A DNA stretch of 64,000 nucleotides. Origin: Congzhengia minquanensis (GTDB taxonomy: Bacteria; Bacillota; Clostridia; UBA1381; UBA9506). Under the pieces are notes generated by a model that saw only the letters and a program-made list of their open reading frames with translations, made no database searches and was not told the DNA's origin. Positions 25,963-35,265 of the stretch are shown in pieces. Within the stretch, counting starts at the first letter, position 1; each line of letters begins with the position of its first letter. The DNA lies in the NCBI RefSeq assembly GCF_014384785.1, contig NZ_JACRSU010000001.1, positions 1-64,000 on the forward strand, written 5' to 3'. A program made the translations under genes and the position numbers.

Positions 25963-26805
25963 TTAAGGATTCTGCAAAATCAAAGACGCATCTTTAGCGT
26001 TAAAAATGGTAACACTCCCGTCCGTACATAAAATAATATACACAGGAAGTGGCATAACCGTCTTCGCACTCATATATTCGCTGGGAATGTATAAACAGCC
26101 TTCAATTCTGTAAATCGTCTTGCCGGCTGAATTGGTTTGGTACATAAATTCCAAAAGAACGGATGTCACATTGCAAAACGTTTCTTTGGCGGAGGTGTCG
26201 GCGTATTCGGTGTAAAACCAGGTACCCTCCAGTTCTAAAATGCCTGCATTGTCCGCCTTCGCTTTCAGCCGAACACCTTCTATTTTATACTCATTGTATC
26301 TTGGCATTATTTCAAAGGTTAGTATGCCATTTTCTAAATGCTTATTATACATAAAATATGTTTTTCTGTCAAATCCTAACTGTTTTAAATGTTCTTCCGC
26401 AAGCTTATCCGTTCCGCGGCTAAGTGCGTCCGCCTCAATATTTTCAACGTTTCTGTTGTTGCTGTAACGAATTTTGCTTCCGCTTATCGAAACAACAGCG
26501 GAACCAGACCTATATTCAAAATTGTCCGTCTTTTCATATTCATCCCCCAGCAGCTTCTTCACCGTGTTCTCTTTGTCAGAGGCTGCGCTTTTCATGCTCA
26601 CATGATAATCTGCATATTTCTTTTTCCGAATTAGATCTTCACTGATATGAATTCCGTGCTCCGACAATGCAGTGACCGTACTTTCAATTACCTGTTCATC
26701 AATGCTGTTTGCACTGTGCTCCAAAAGAATATAGGTTGTAAAAAGCAAACTATTCACAATTAAAAATAGCACAATTAAAATTGTCTTTGTTCTGCCCCAA
26801 TTCAT
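25963..26805 (-). CDS. yycI: YycI-family WalK regulator
   Basis: 280 residues. A short cytoplasmic start MNWGRTKTILIV leads into one transmembrane helix (about 8-28). The extracytoplasmic rest has the YycI fold, with a beta-rich C-terminal half (YNEYKIEGVRLKAKAD). In Bacillus, YycI and YycH bind the sensor kinase WalK and adjust its activity. The gene follows walK after about 100 bases that contain a terminator-like hairpin. No yycH is present here. Divergence from the Bacillus protein is large, so the assignment rests on N-terminal motif, topology and position. Confidence 0.8.
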   Translation of the reverse strand: MNWGRTKTILIVLFLIVNSLLFTTYILLEHSANSIDEQVIESTVTALSEHGIHISEDLIRKKKYADYHVSMKSAASDKENTVKKLLGDEYEKTDNFEYRSGSAVVSISGSKIRYSNNRNVENIEADALSRGTDKLAEEHLKQLGFDRKTYFMYNKHLENGILTFEIMPRYNEYKIEGVRLKAKADNAGILELEGTWFYTEYADTSAKETFCNVTSVLLEFMYQTNSAGKTIYRIEGCLYIPSEYMSAKTVMPLPVYIILCTDGSVTIFNAKDASLILQNP

Positions 26806-26869
26806 AAAATACTCCTATTGTTTTAACAGAATTGTCACTTTACCGGCAATGCTCAAATTACAGGTCGAG

Positions 26870-26897
26870 AAAAAGAGAGCGCCAAAAGGCACTCTCT
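26870..26897 (-). terminator. hairpin between walK and yycI
   Basis: On the minus strand AGAGAGTGCC and GGCGCTCTCT form a stem with one G-U pair, followed by TTTTCTC. It should at least partly end walRK transcription before yycI. Confidence 0.7.
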
Positions 26898-26907
26898 AAG
26901 CCCTAAA

Positions 26908-28665
26908 TTACTTTTTCTTCACAATTGGCAGCGTAATCAGAACCGATGTCCCCTCGCCGGGTTTGCTGTCGATATGGATTTGCCCGCCATGGGAGTCAAT
27001 AATGCTCTTTGAAATTGCAAGTCCGAGGCCTGTGCCGCCAAGCTCACGGCTCCGCGCCTTATCAACACGGTAGAACCGTTCAAAAATTCTGGATAGGTCT
27101 TTCTCGGGAATGCCAATGCCCGTATCCTGCACTTCGATTTGAATTTCATGATACACCTTTCCGGCCCGGACTAAAATTTTTCCGCCGTTCGGTGTATATT
27201 TAATGGAATTGGATATGATATTGTAAAGTACCTGTTCCAATTTGTCACTGTCGCCATAAAATTCCGGAAGCTCTGACGACTGCTTAAACTGCAGCCGGTG
27301 ACCCTTTTCGCTGGCTACCAGCGTCATTGTGCTGACCACATCGTGAATCATTGCTTTCAAAGAAAAAACGGTTTTATTTAATGACGCAGAATTTTCCAAA
27401 CTTGACAGCACCAAAAGGTCTTTCACCAGACGAGTCATCCGGTCTGTTTCGTTTAAAATTGTGTTGGTAAACGCAGCGGCCGTCTTATTGTCTTTTACAA
27501 AATCCAGCAAGGTTTCTGCATACGATTTCACAGTTGTCAGCGGCGTTCTCAACTCGTGGGACACATTCGCCACAAATTCCCGGCGGGAATTTTCAAGCTT
27601 TTGCTGTTTTGTAATATCATGTAAAACGGCAAGCACGCCGCCGGTTTTATTTCTTTCATCATCAAAAACTGCAAAATTTACCTTCAGGGCAATATTGTCC
27701 TTTGTCACTTCCCGCTCGCAGCTTCGTTTTTCCTCAAGATATAGCAGGTCGCCGATGAGAATATCCGCGCCTAGAATAGAAAACAGCTTATCAAAACGAT
27801 ATTGTTCCACATTCTCAATATTCAGCATTTTTCTCGCTGTGGAGTTGATATGAATAATTTTTCCATCCGTTCCAAAAGCCATAACGCCGTCCGTCATGTT
27901 CTGCAAAATTGCCTCAATTTTGTTCTTTTCTGTGGAAATATCAGACAGCGTTCCCTTAAGCGTTGAGGACATATCGTTAAAGGTTTCCGCAAGGATGCCA
28001 ATTTCATCGTCTGCCTTAATATTTTCCACTCTGGGGTCAAACTGCCCCTCAGACAGACGCTTTGCCCGTTTCGTGAGATTTGAAATCGGCGTGGTGATGG
28101 CCCGGGATAGAAAATACCCGATAATTATGGATATAATAATCCCCAGGACGACGGCCTGAATGATAATCTCAAAAATGTGTTGAATAATTTTTGTCAGCTC
28201 TTCTTTGGTATCCTTAATGTAAATTATCTGTCTCCCGGATGGAGTATCAACCGGCACGGCATAGTCCATGAACTGCTTCCTTGCGTTCGTGCTGTTTCCT
28301 ACATTACCAGTCAGCGCCGTAATAAAGTTGTCCGAATCCACATATAGGCCGGAGCTTCCCGCAGACGAGCCGTCCAGCACCGTGCCCGAGTCTGCGGAAA
28401 TAATATAATAGTTCCGGTAAGAGTCTATTCCCAGACGGGACATGGTTGCCCGCATGGTATTTTTCACAAACTCCGTGTCGCCGGCCGCACCATTTTCCAG
28501 GCGCGCTAGAAAGCTTTGGCTGAAAGTGTCGGCCATTTCACTCGCAAACATGTCATGGTAGAAGACAGAAACACGCAAAACCAAAAACGATCCTGCCACC
28601 GTCATAATTGCAAGCACCAAAAGCACAAACACCATAACCAGCTTCCACTGCAAACTTTTAAACAT
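26908..28665 (-). CDS. walK: WalK/PhoR-type sensor histidine kinase
   Basis: About 585 residues. A transmembrane helix near the start (MVFVLLVLAIMTVAGSFLVL) precedes an extracytoplasmic sensor of about 130 residues and a second helix (VLGIIISIIIGYFL). Then come HAMP, a PAS domain, HisKA with the phospho-acceptor histidine in FVANVSHELRTPL (about 370), and HATPase_c with DTGIGIPEKDL and GTGLGLAISKS. It is the wall-homeostasis kinase paired with walR. The ATG at 28665 is chosen because AAAGGA lies 9 bases upstream; an ATG nine codons earlier overlaps the walR stop. Confidence 0.92.
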   Translation of the reverse strand: MFKSLQWKLVMVFVLLVLAIMTVAGSFLVLRVSVFYHDMFASEMADTFSQSFLARLENGAAGDTEFVKNTMRATMSRLGIDSYRNYYIISADSGTVLDGSSAGSSGLYVDSDNFITALTGNVGNSTNARKQFMDYAVPVDTPSGRQIIYIKDTKEELTKIIQHIFEIIIQAVVLGIIISIIIGYFLSRAITTPISNLTKRAKRLSEGQFDPRVENIKADDEIGILAETFNDMSSTLKGTLSDISTEKNKIEAILQNMTDGVMAFGTDGKIIHINSTARKMLNIENVEQYRFDKLFSILGADILIGDLLYLEEKRSCEREVTKDNIALKVNFAVFDDERNKTGGVLAVLHDITKQQKLENSRREFVANVSHELRTPLTTVKSYAETLLDFVKDNKTAAAFTNTILNETDRMTRLVKDLLVLSSLENSASLNKTVFSLKAMIHDVVSTMTLVASEKGHRLQFKQSSELPEFYGDSDKLEQVLYNIISNSIKYTPNGGKILVRAGKVYHEIQIEVQDTGIGIPEKDLSRIFERFYRVDKARSRELGGTGLGLAISKSIIDSHGGQIHIDSKPGEGTSVLITLPIVKKK

Positions 28666-28688
28666 TCCAACGGATCCTTTTTTTGATT

Positions 28689-29378
28689 TCATTTCCGGAA
28701 ATAATAGCCAACGCCGCGTTTGGTCAAAATATATTTTGGATTGCTGGAATCGTCTTCAATTTTTTCACGCAAACGCCGAACCGTTACATCAACCGTTCTC
28801 ACGTCTCCGTAAAATTCATAGCCCCAAACGCTGGATAGCAATGCTTCCCTAGTAAAAATGCGGTTGGGCTGTGTCACTAAAAACTTCAAAAGCTCATACT
28901 CTCTTAAGGTAAGGTCTAAAACGTCGCCGTTTTTAATCGCTTCATATTGGGTGGCGTTGATAATAAAATTCTCGTCCACCTTAATCTTATCATCCGAATC
29001 GCCGGCAGCGTCGCTGGTCACGCGGCGCATGTTTGCCTTCACCCGGGCAATCAGTTCCCGCACGGAAAATGGTTTTGTGATATAGTCGTCTGCGCCGAGC
29101 TCTAAGCCCAAAACCTTGTCTACCTCCTCATCACGGGCGGTTATCATTATAATGGGAACATTTAATTTTTCGCGGATTTTGCGGCAAACATCAAAGCCGT
29201 CCATTTTCGGAAGCATAATGTCTAACAAAATCAAATCGGGATTTTGTGTCAGTGCGCACTCTAAAGCACTTAACCCGTTATCCGCAGTTAATACGTCAAA
29301 ACCCTCTTTTTCAAGATTAAATTTTAATATATCCACGATTGGCCGTTCATCATCTACTACTAATATTTTGCGTTCCAT
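28689..29378 (-). CDS. walR: WalR-type response regulator
   Basis: 229 residues. The receiver domain has the acidic pocket VVDDE, the phospho-acceptor D53 in LILLDIMLPKMDG, T in MITARDEE and K in DYITKPFS. The OmpR/PhoB winged helix follows (LTLREYELLKFL, TVDVTVRRLREKIE). The sequence is very close to the WalR/YycF consensus. It regulates cell-wall hydrolase genes in relatives; dacF and the L,D-transpeptidase here are possible targets but that is not shown. It is the first gene of the walRK unit. Confidence 0.94.
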   Translation of the reverse strand: MERKILVVDDERPIVDILKFNLEKEGFDVLTADNGLSALECALTQNPDLILLDIMLPKMDGFDVCRKIREKLNVPIIMITARDEEVDKVLGLELGADDYITKPFSVRELIARVKANMRRVTSDAAGDSDDKIKVDENFIINATQYEAIKNGDVLDLTLREYELLKFLVTQPNRIFTREALLSSVWGYEFYGDVRTVDVTVRRLREKIEDDSSNPKYILTKRGVGYYFRK

Positions 29379-29453
29379 TAAGCAGCGTCCTTTCGTACAA
29401 ACTGTATATATTTTATCAGAAAAAAGTTAAAACAACAAGTATTTTCGTATATT

Positions 29454-30032
29454 TTAAATGATATTGATCAGCACCTCCGAAAGCTTGCGTTTCGGAACTG
29501 TAAGCGTTTCACCGTCTAAAAAATATTTTACGTCATCATGTTCTAATTCACTGCAAACAGGATGTTCTTTTTTATATCCCAACGCAACCATATACAAAAG
29601 CTCCAAATTATCTGGAGCGCCTAAAATTCTACAAATTTCTGTCCGGTCAATGGCGCCCATAATGCAGCAGCCAACGCCGTCTTCCTCTGCAGCCAGATTC
29701 ATTGACATAACAGCGGCACCGGCGTCAAATTCCGCGGTTGACGAAGCAACCGTTTTGTCTTTAAAAATGGCAATAAACGCGGTTGGAATTTCATTTGCAT
29801 CCGGCAAATAGGATCCTTTTAAATAAGCCGCCCATTTTACGTGCTGAAGAAGTTCTTCAACGCATTGCTGATTATGAATAAGCATATATTTTAGCGGCTG
29901 CATATTTGCGCCGGACGGAGCCAGACGAGCACTTTCAATATATGAAATTAACAATTTTTCAGGAATTTTTCTTTGACAAAACTTTCGAACCGTTCTTCTG
30001 TTTTTTATCAAATCTTTTACATACATATCCAT
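29454..30032 (-). CDS. nitroreductase-family protein
   Basis: 192 residues. A single FMN-dependent nitroreductase fold: IKNRRTVRKFCQRKIPEKLL at the start, SARLAPSGANMQPLKYML for FMN contact, and EEDGVGCCIMGAI with VALGYKKEHP late in the protein. Such enzymes reduce nitro groups, flavins or quinones with NAD(P)H. The substrate is unknown. It has no close operon partner: walR is 75 bases away and ends upstream on the same strand, and the next gene is divergent. Confidence 0.88.
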   Translation of the reverse strand: MDMYVKDLIKNRRTVRKFCQRKIPEKLLISYIESARLAPSGANMQPLKYMLIHNQQCVEELLQHVKWAAYLKGSYLPDANEIPTAFIAIFKDKTVASSTAEFDAGAAVMSMNLAAEEDGVGCCIMGAIDRTEICRILGAPDNLELLYMVALGYKKEHPVCSELEHDDVKYFLDGETLTVPKRKLSEVLINII

Positions 30033-30122
30033 TCTCCAAATAATTCACTTAGTTCTTATTATAAAATATTTTTATAATGATGTCAATTGAATTCAGGAAA
30101 AAGAAAAAAAATATATTTTATG

Positions 30123-30151
30123 TTGAAAATTAAAATTAAATGTAATATAAT
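30123..30151 (+). promoter_or_regulatory. sigma-A promoter of dacF
   Basis: TTGAAA (30123-30128), 17 bases, TATAAT (30146-30151), 32 bases before the gene start. Confidence 0.75.
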
Positions 30152-30183
30152 AGAATAGAATATATTTTCTAAGGAGAATACAA

Positions 30184-31644
30184 ATGCGAAATATCCTCTC
30201 CGTTATGCTAATTTTAATGCTAACTGTTTCTAATATATACAGCATTTCTTACGCTGAAGAAAGCACAAAGAGCACAGAACCGCAAACAACACAAAGCAGC
30301 AGCGATAAAAGCAACCGCAAGAAAACTGCAGATGACAGTTCAGATAAAAAGACGGACACGAGCGACAGTAATAGCAACGAACCCGATGACGCGTCTAATT
30401 CAAAAAATGATGCGGATAGCAATGAAACATCGAACCAACCAGACGTACAATCAGACGCCGCAATTTTGATAAACAGCAATACCGGCAAAGTTTTATATGA
30501 AAAAAATTCGAATAAGCGGATGTATCCCGCCAGCACCACGAAGATTATGACGGCATACATCGCGTTAAACCGGCTGGATTTCACGTCTGAAATCACTGCC
30601 AGTAAAACAGCAGTCAGTATCGCCAGCGACAGTTCTAAAATGGGGATTATTGAAGGTGAAGTGTTAACTACAGAAGAACTGTTATATGCGCTTTTGGTTC
30701 AGTCTGCAAACGATGCGGCCAATGTTTTGGCCGAGGCTGTTTCCGGTTCCATTTCCGATTTTGTTAATTTAATGAACCAAACTGCCCAAGATTTGGGAAT
30801 GTCAAATACGCACTTTGCAAATCCCCACGGTTATCACGACGATAACCACTACACCACCGCATACGACATGTCAATTATTGCGCAGGAAGCAATGAAAAAC
30901 TCTGTTTTTGCAAAAATTGTTTCAACGAAATCTGTCGAAATCCAACCGACAAATAAGTACGATAAGGTACGAAAGTTTTCTACAAGGAACTCTTTAATCA
31001 ATGTAAGAAGTAGCTTAAAACTGCAATATCAATATGCCAACGGCATTAAAACAGGATATACTGACAGTGCCGGACAATGCCTTGTTGGAAGTGCGCAAAG
31101 AAGCGGAATGGATTTGGTTACGGTAGTGTTTCACGCACCGGAAAATGATCCGGAACGGGCATTTATTGACACAAAAAATTTGTTTGAATATGCATATTCA
31201 AAATATCGCATTAAAACCGCTTTAACTGCCGATGAGCTTGCCTCAACCTGCAATGTGAAATGGGCCGCCGGCAAATCCCATTTGGTGCTGAAAGCCAATC
31301 AGGACGTTAAAATACTTTTGCCGCGCGAAAATTTTAATTCTGAGCTTTTAACAAGTGAAATTAAGATATACGATGGCATTGCCGCCCCCATTAAAGAGGG
31401 GGAGGAATTGGGGGAAATTAAATATTATTATGATAAGCAGGAGGTTTCCACAGCAAAGCTGTATGCAAGCCGTAATGTTTCGAGAAGCTATGTAAAACAA
31501 TTTTTGTCTTATATTCTGAACATTTGGTTTTTGCTCATTTTGGGCGTAGTTGTTGTAATTATTCTTTTAAGGCGCATAAAAGAAAAGCGACGTATTGCCA
31601 GAATGCGCCGTTTCAGAAAACAACATAACAGGGGTGGTAGGTGA
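30184..31644 (+). CDS. D-alanyl-D-alanine carboxypeptidase (DacF type)
   Basis: 486 residues. It trims the terminal D-Ala from peptidoglycan stem peptides outside the membrane. A signal peptide (1-24) precedes an unusual 60-residue linker almost entirely of S, D, N, K, T and E. The S11 peptidase domain carries catalytic S117-x-x-K120 (PASTTK), S174-A-N and K289-T-G. A C-terminal beta domain and one transmembrane helix near 440-462 with a basic tail follow. The low-complexity linker probably spans the wall. Its stop overlaps the start of the following regulator. Confidence 0.93.
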   Translation: MRNILSVMLILMLTVSNIYSISYAEESTKSTEPQTTQSSSDKSNRKKTADDSSDKKTDTSDSNSNEPDDASNSKNDADSNETSNQPDVQSDAAILINSNTGKVLYEKNSNKRMYPASTTKIMTAYIALNRLDFTSEITASKTAVSIASDSSKMGIIEGEVLTTEELLYALLVQSANDAANVLAEAVSGSISDFVNLMNQTAQDLGMSNTHFANPHGYHDDNHYTTAYDMSIIAQEAMKNSVFAKIVSTKSVEIQPTNKYDKVRKFSTRNSLINVRSSLKLQYQYANGIKTGYTDSAGQCLVGSAQRSGMDLVTVVFHAPENDPERAFIDTKNLFEYAYSKYRIKTALTADELASTCNVKWAAGKSHLVLKANQDVKILLPRENFNSELLTSEIKIYDGIAAPIKEGEELGEIKYYYDKQEVSTAKLYASRNVSRSYVKQFLSYILNIWFLLILGVVVVIILLRRIKEKRRIARMRRFRKQHNRGGR

Positions 31645-31646
31645 TC

Positions 31647-32309
31647 ATGGGTAGCATTACCAACGATTTTGACAAAAATGTGTTTTCATCCAATTTAAAA
31701 CGGCTAATGAATAAAAACAACTTAAAAAATAAAGATTTAGCTACTTTGCTTGGGTTATCAAAATCTGCAATTAGTAATTACATCGCTGGAATTTCTGTTC
31801 CTAGAACCGAAGTGCTGTCAAAAATAGCACAGGCTTTTGACGTTCCAATTGAGACGCTCATAAAAAAGCCGCCGGAACCAGTCAACCAGAATTTTAGAGA
31901 AGATAAATTTGATGTCTATCAGGTCCCGCTCTTTTCAGACAAGCTTGTTTCCGCTGATATCATTTACAGAAACGACAATTTTAACGGTAGCCTCACCTTC
32001 CCCTTTCCGGTTTATGGGGACATGGATTGTTATGCCGTTTATATTTCAGACGAGCTTTTGGCTCAGTCGGGAATTACGAAAAAAAGCATTGTAATATTTG
32101 CTTCTTGTTTAGAGACTAACAACGGTGAGCTTGCTGCTGTTTTATTAAAAAGAAACATGAAAATCGCAGTCAGGCGGGTTTTTTGGGAAACCAACAAAAT
32201 AACCCTTGCTACAGACCAAACATCTGAAAGTTTTAAATATAAAAGCAAGGACGATGAGATTGTTGTGCTGGGTAAGGTTGTTTTTGCTACTTTTTCTCCA
32301 AACGCATAG
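31647..32309 (+). CDS. LexA/S24-like regulator with dead peptidase domain
   Basis: About 220 residues. An N-terminal XRE helix-turn-helix (LKRLMNKNNLKNKDLATLLG, KSAISNYIAGISVPR) is joined to a C-terminal S24-like fold ending EIVVLGKVVFATF. The usual catalytic serine (G-D-S-M) is replaced by ISDELL and the lysine of the V-K-R motif by arginine (IAVRRV), so self-cleavage is not expected. The ATG at 31647 lies behind GGGGTGGTAGG and almost overlaps the dacF stop, suggesting coupled translation. It may sense a ligand or partner rather than DNA damage. Confidence 0.78.
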   Translation: MGSITNDFDKNVFSSNLKRLMNKNNLKNKDLATLLGLSKSAISNYIAGISVPRTEVLSKIAQAFDVPIETLIKKPPEPVNQNFREDKFDVYQVPLFSDKLVSADIIYRNDNFNGSLTFPFPVYGDMDCYAVYISDELLAQSGITKKSIVIFASCLETNNGELAAVLLKRNMKIAVRRVFWETNKITLATDQTSESFKYKSKDDEIVVLGKVVFATFSPNA

Positions 32310-32346
32310 AAAAGACGGTGAACCAATTTATGGTTCACCGTCTTTT
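32310..32346. terminator. bidirectional terminator
   Basis: AAAAGACGGTGAACC mirrored as GGTTCACCGTCTTTT around a 7-base loop. It ends the dacF-regulator operon and, on the other strand, the secreted protein gene that ends at 32355. Confidence 0.9.
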
Positions 32347-32354
32347 CTTTATAT

Positions 32355-34994
32355 TTATTTTTCAATCCAATTTTCATCTGTGCTGGCAATTTCAATGTTT
32401 TTGACCAGCGGTTTCACGTTTGTTAAATCGCCCCAGATAAACACTTTTGCCATCGTGGGCACACCCGTATATGCAATATTAGCAGTAATCAAATCGGCGT
32501 TTGAAACAGTACTCTGATAAATTCCTACCAGTTCTTTCGCGTCGTTATACAGAGCAACCATGGCGGTGCCAGTGTACGGCGCGTCAAAATATGCGTCAAC
32601 TGCCGCAGTGTTTGATGTTTTATCTACTACAACAGAATTTACACCCGATTTTGCCAGGCTGATGGAATAGAGCCTGTTAACACCCGGTATGTTTGCCGAT
32701 TCTGCGACAATTTTAAAGGTGTGACTGCCAGCTGTTAAATAGATTTTTTCTGCTGTGGTCTTTAAAAAGCTTGACCCGCCGCTGAACGGCACAGGTACAT
32801 TTACCGCTTCCCCACCGTCAACACTGAGCGTATAAAACGCATTGGGCACAGTTTCGCTTGCTGCATGGTCTTTAATATATGCGCTGAAGTCGTAATATCC
32901 GTCGCTTTCTGCAATGAATGTGTAGGTATATGCCAGGCCATTCATGAATACGGTGCTTCTGCAGGATTTCCCGTCAATTATCTGTTCTCCGCCCTGTCCA
33001 AACTGATTGATATAAGACCATCCGGAGTTTTTCGGACCATCTGCAGTAGCGTCCCAAGCACGGATAATCACCTCATTGGTGCTTCCAACTTCCGGGTCCA
33101 TTCTGCTTACCCAAAGCTGATTTACAATGCTCATAAAATTCTCATCATCTGTTATCTCAACAGGCGGTGTGGTGGACGATGTGCTCTTATAACCGTTATT
33201 AAACTTTAAGGTAAAGGTATGTTCACCTTTATTAAGCTGCACACCATACATAATTAATTGACGGTCAATTACTCTGTTGTACGAAACGTTGGTATTATCG
33301 TAAAGCGGCACTTTATCGCTGTTTGTGCCATTGCTTTCAATATATTTATGCATAAAGCCTGTCAGCGGTTCCGAACCGTCATCTACATAAATATCAAAAC
33401 CGCACTGAGGGGTTAAGGAGTTCATATAGACCGTATAAAGCCCGTCCTTTTGAATATTAATGGTATATTTAATTTCGCTCCCTGCTCCAAATCCCAGAGA
33501 TGTGCCCTCATTTGCTGCGCAGACATCTCCGGAACTAGACGTATAAGAAAACAGGTCAATTGCTGTGTCTCCCTCTGAAGCAATGTCGGTGATAGCAGGA
33601 TTCTGTGTTAATTTCTCGCGGAAAGACAGTGTGCTTATTTTAACACCATCAGTTTTCGAGGTAATGGTCAGCGTATGCTCGCCATCGGTAATTTCTTTAT
33701 CTTCAAAAATCGTGCCATATTTCATCAGCGGCGTTTCCACTGGAGCTTCCGCGTCTAATACATATTCAATGGATGCCCCTTCAGGTACTTCAATTTTCTT
33801 AGCATACAGTTCCAAAGTCTTTACAGTGTCGCTTTTAAATTTGAGCGAAATAGACTCGCCATTGTTAATGGTCCAATATTTGTCTGCATTAATGGCTCCA
33901 GCGCTGCCGGCAAAAAAAGGTTCCGTAGCAAAGACAGGCGCACTGGTGTCTGAAACATCTAAAACAGACATGTTGTTTGCTTCTGTTTGCAAGTCGAACT
34001 TAATTGCACCAATGTAAGCTCCTTGCTGCGAACCGGCAGTTGAAATCTTTAAAGTATGCCTTCCACCGCTCAAATAAAACTGAGATGTAGTTTCAAAAAA
34101 TTTTTGTCCTGCCGGTTCAACTTCCTTTGAAAAGGAGGTAATCAAAACACCGTCTAACGAAAAGTGATTTTGAATAATTTTTGTTCCGGAAAAGCCATAT
34201 GTTCCGGTATAAGTAGTAATCGCATAAACCCCTGGAGTTTCCACATCTAACGTATATTCCACCCAACTGGTGCCCGGGTGCATGGAACGATACTGCGAGT
34301 CTTTTCTTGCAAGGTCAACTGCAGCATAATTGCCCACAAGCGTATATTCAGGGTCAATTGCAGTCGCGCCTTCAAAAGAAGCAGGGATTCTGACAATGGC
34401 AGCATTGTCCGTAATGCTCGTGTTCGTAATATCTGCCGGAGAAATAGCTGTTTTATCGTTAATAGGAAGATCCAGACACCTGAAATCAACAGAATATAAG
34501 GGCGCCAAATCCGCCGAAGGCGTGATTTTTACGGTATACTCCACACCTGCGGTTAGGTCAAAATTTCTCGGGGAAGCGCCTGCAGCCCCGTTGATCCGCT
34601 CAAGCACTGGGTTTATGCCTGCCATCTGACTGTGATACAATGCTTTATAGCTTGGCACATCGTAAATCACGCCGTCGGAATCTTCAACGGAAAAGGCGAT
34701 GGTGTTAGAACTATCGCTAACCTGAAACGACTGTGGTCTTAAAAACCAAGCAGAATAGCTGCCCGTTTTCTGGGGCGTAAAGGTAAACGAATATTCCTCT
34801 CCGGCCAAAACCGTTACTCCGCTTGCCGGTTCCCCGTCGGTTGTTGTTGTGAATTCAATTCGGGAAAAGTTGGTGTCTGCGTCTACCTGTTTGACACTAA
34901 CTGTGCTTTCCGCGCTAACCTGCACGGCACAGGTTGCCAAAACCATTATTAAGGATAACAGCATGGCAAATTTCTTTTTAACATGAAATTCCAT
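32355..34994 (-). CDS. large secreted protein with repeated carbohydrate-binding-like domains
   Basis: 879 residues. A signal peptide (about 1-28) precedes a series of beta-sandwich segments. At least three contain the pattern of a CBM6/35-type module: an opening acidic strand, G-V-Y-x-I-x-x-Y or G-L-Y-T-V-Y-M, and G-x-H-T-x-x-I/L/F (GGRHTLKIS, DGEHTLTIT, KGEHTFTLKF, AGSHTFKIV). No catalytic domain, LPXTG motif, SLH repeat or C-terminal anchor is visible. GGGAGAG precedes the ATG. It is monocistronic. A role in binding wall, capsule or environmental glycan is inference. Confidence 0.75.
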   Translation of the reverse strand: MEFHVKKKFAMLLSLIMVLATCAVQVSAESTVSVKQVDADTNFSRIEFTTTTDGEPASGVTVLAGEEYSFTFTPQKTGSYSAWFLRPQSFQVSDSSNTIAFSVEDSDGVIYDVPSYKALYHSQMAGINPVLERINGAAGASPRNFDLTAGVEYTVKITPSADLAPLYSVDFRCLDLPINDKTAISPADITNTSITDNAAIVRIPASFEGATAIDPEYTLVGNYAAVDLARKDSQYRSMHPGTSWVEYTLDVETPGVYAITTYTGTYGFSGTKIIQNHFSLDGVLITSFSKEVEPAGQKFFETTSQFYLSGGRHTLKISTAGSQQGAYIGAIKFDLQTEANNMSVLDVSDTSAPVFATEPFFAGSAGAINADKYWTINNGESISLKFKSDTVKTLELYAKKIEVPEGASIEYVLDAEAPVETPLMKYGTIFEDKEITDGEHTLTITSKTDGVKISTLSFREKLTQNPAITDIASEGDTAIDLFSYTSSSGDVCAANEGTSLGFGAGSEIKYTINIQKDGLYTVYMNSLTPQCGFDIYVDDGSEPLTGFMHKYIESNGTNSDKVPLYDNTNVSYNRVIDRQLIMYGVQLNKGEHTFTLKFNNGYKSTSSTTPPVEITDDENFMSIVNQLWVSRMDPEVGSTNEVIIRAWDATADGPKNSGWSYINQFGQGGEQIIDGKSCRSTVFMNGLAYTYTFIAESDGYYDFSAYIKDHAASETVPNAFYTLSVDGGEAVNVPVPFSGGSSFLKTTAEKIYLTAGSHTFKIVAESANIPGVNRLYSISLAKSGVNSVVVDKTSNTAAVDAYFDAPYTGTAMVALYNDAKELVGIYQSTVSNADLITANIAYTGVPTMAKVFIWGDLTNVKPLVKNIEIASTDENWIEK

Positions 34995-35265
34995 AAAATC
35001 TCTCCCTTTCTTATTTATTGAATTTAGTTTATTGTATCAAAAATTTAAAATAAAAGCAAGTAAATTTGTGCATTTTATTAAAAGAAAAGAAATATTTTTT
35101 ACTAAAACTTTACAAAACGCCAAAATTTTTCATAAAATTTAAATTTCTTTTTTTCTTTTACATTATTTTAACATATTATATCTTTCAGTTTTTACAAAAA
35201 TAAAAGATAATAGTATTGTCAAACAGACGATTGCACAAACTACTTATAAAAAGGAGAAATGATTT

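Noticed and set aside
27461..27853. 130-codon plus-strand frame opposite walK
   Set aside because: It lies opposite the HisKA/PAS coding region, and its composition mirrors the kinase codons. No start signal.
34995..35265. PHO box or phosphate-responsive operator before pstS
   Set aside because: The region is very A/T-rich with several possible -10 elements, but I could not find a convincing repeated operator.
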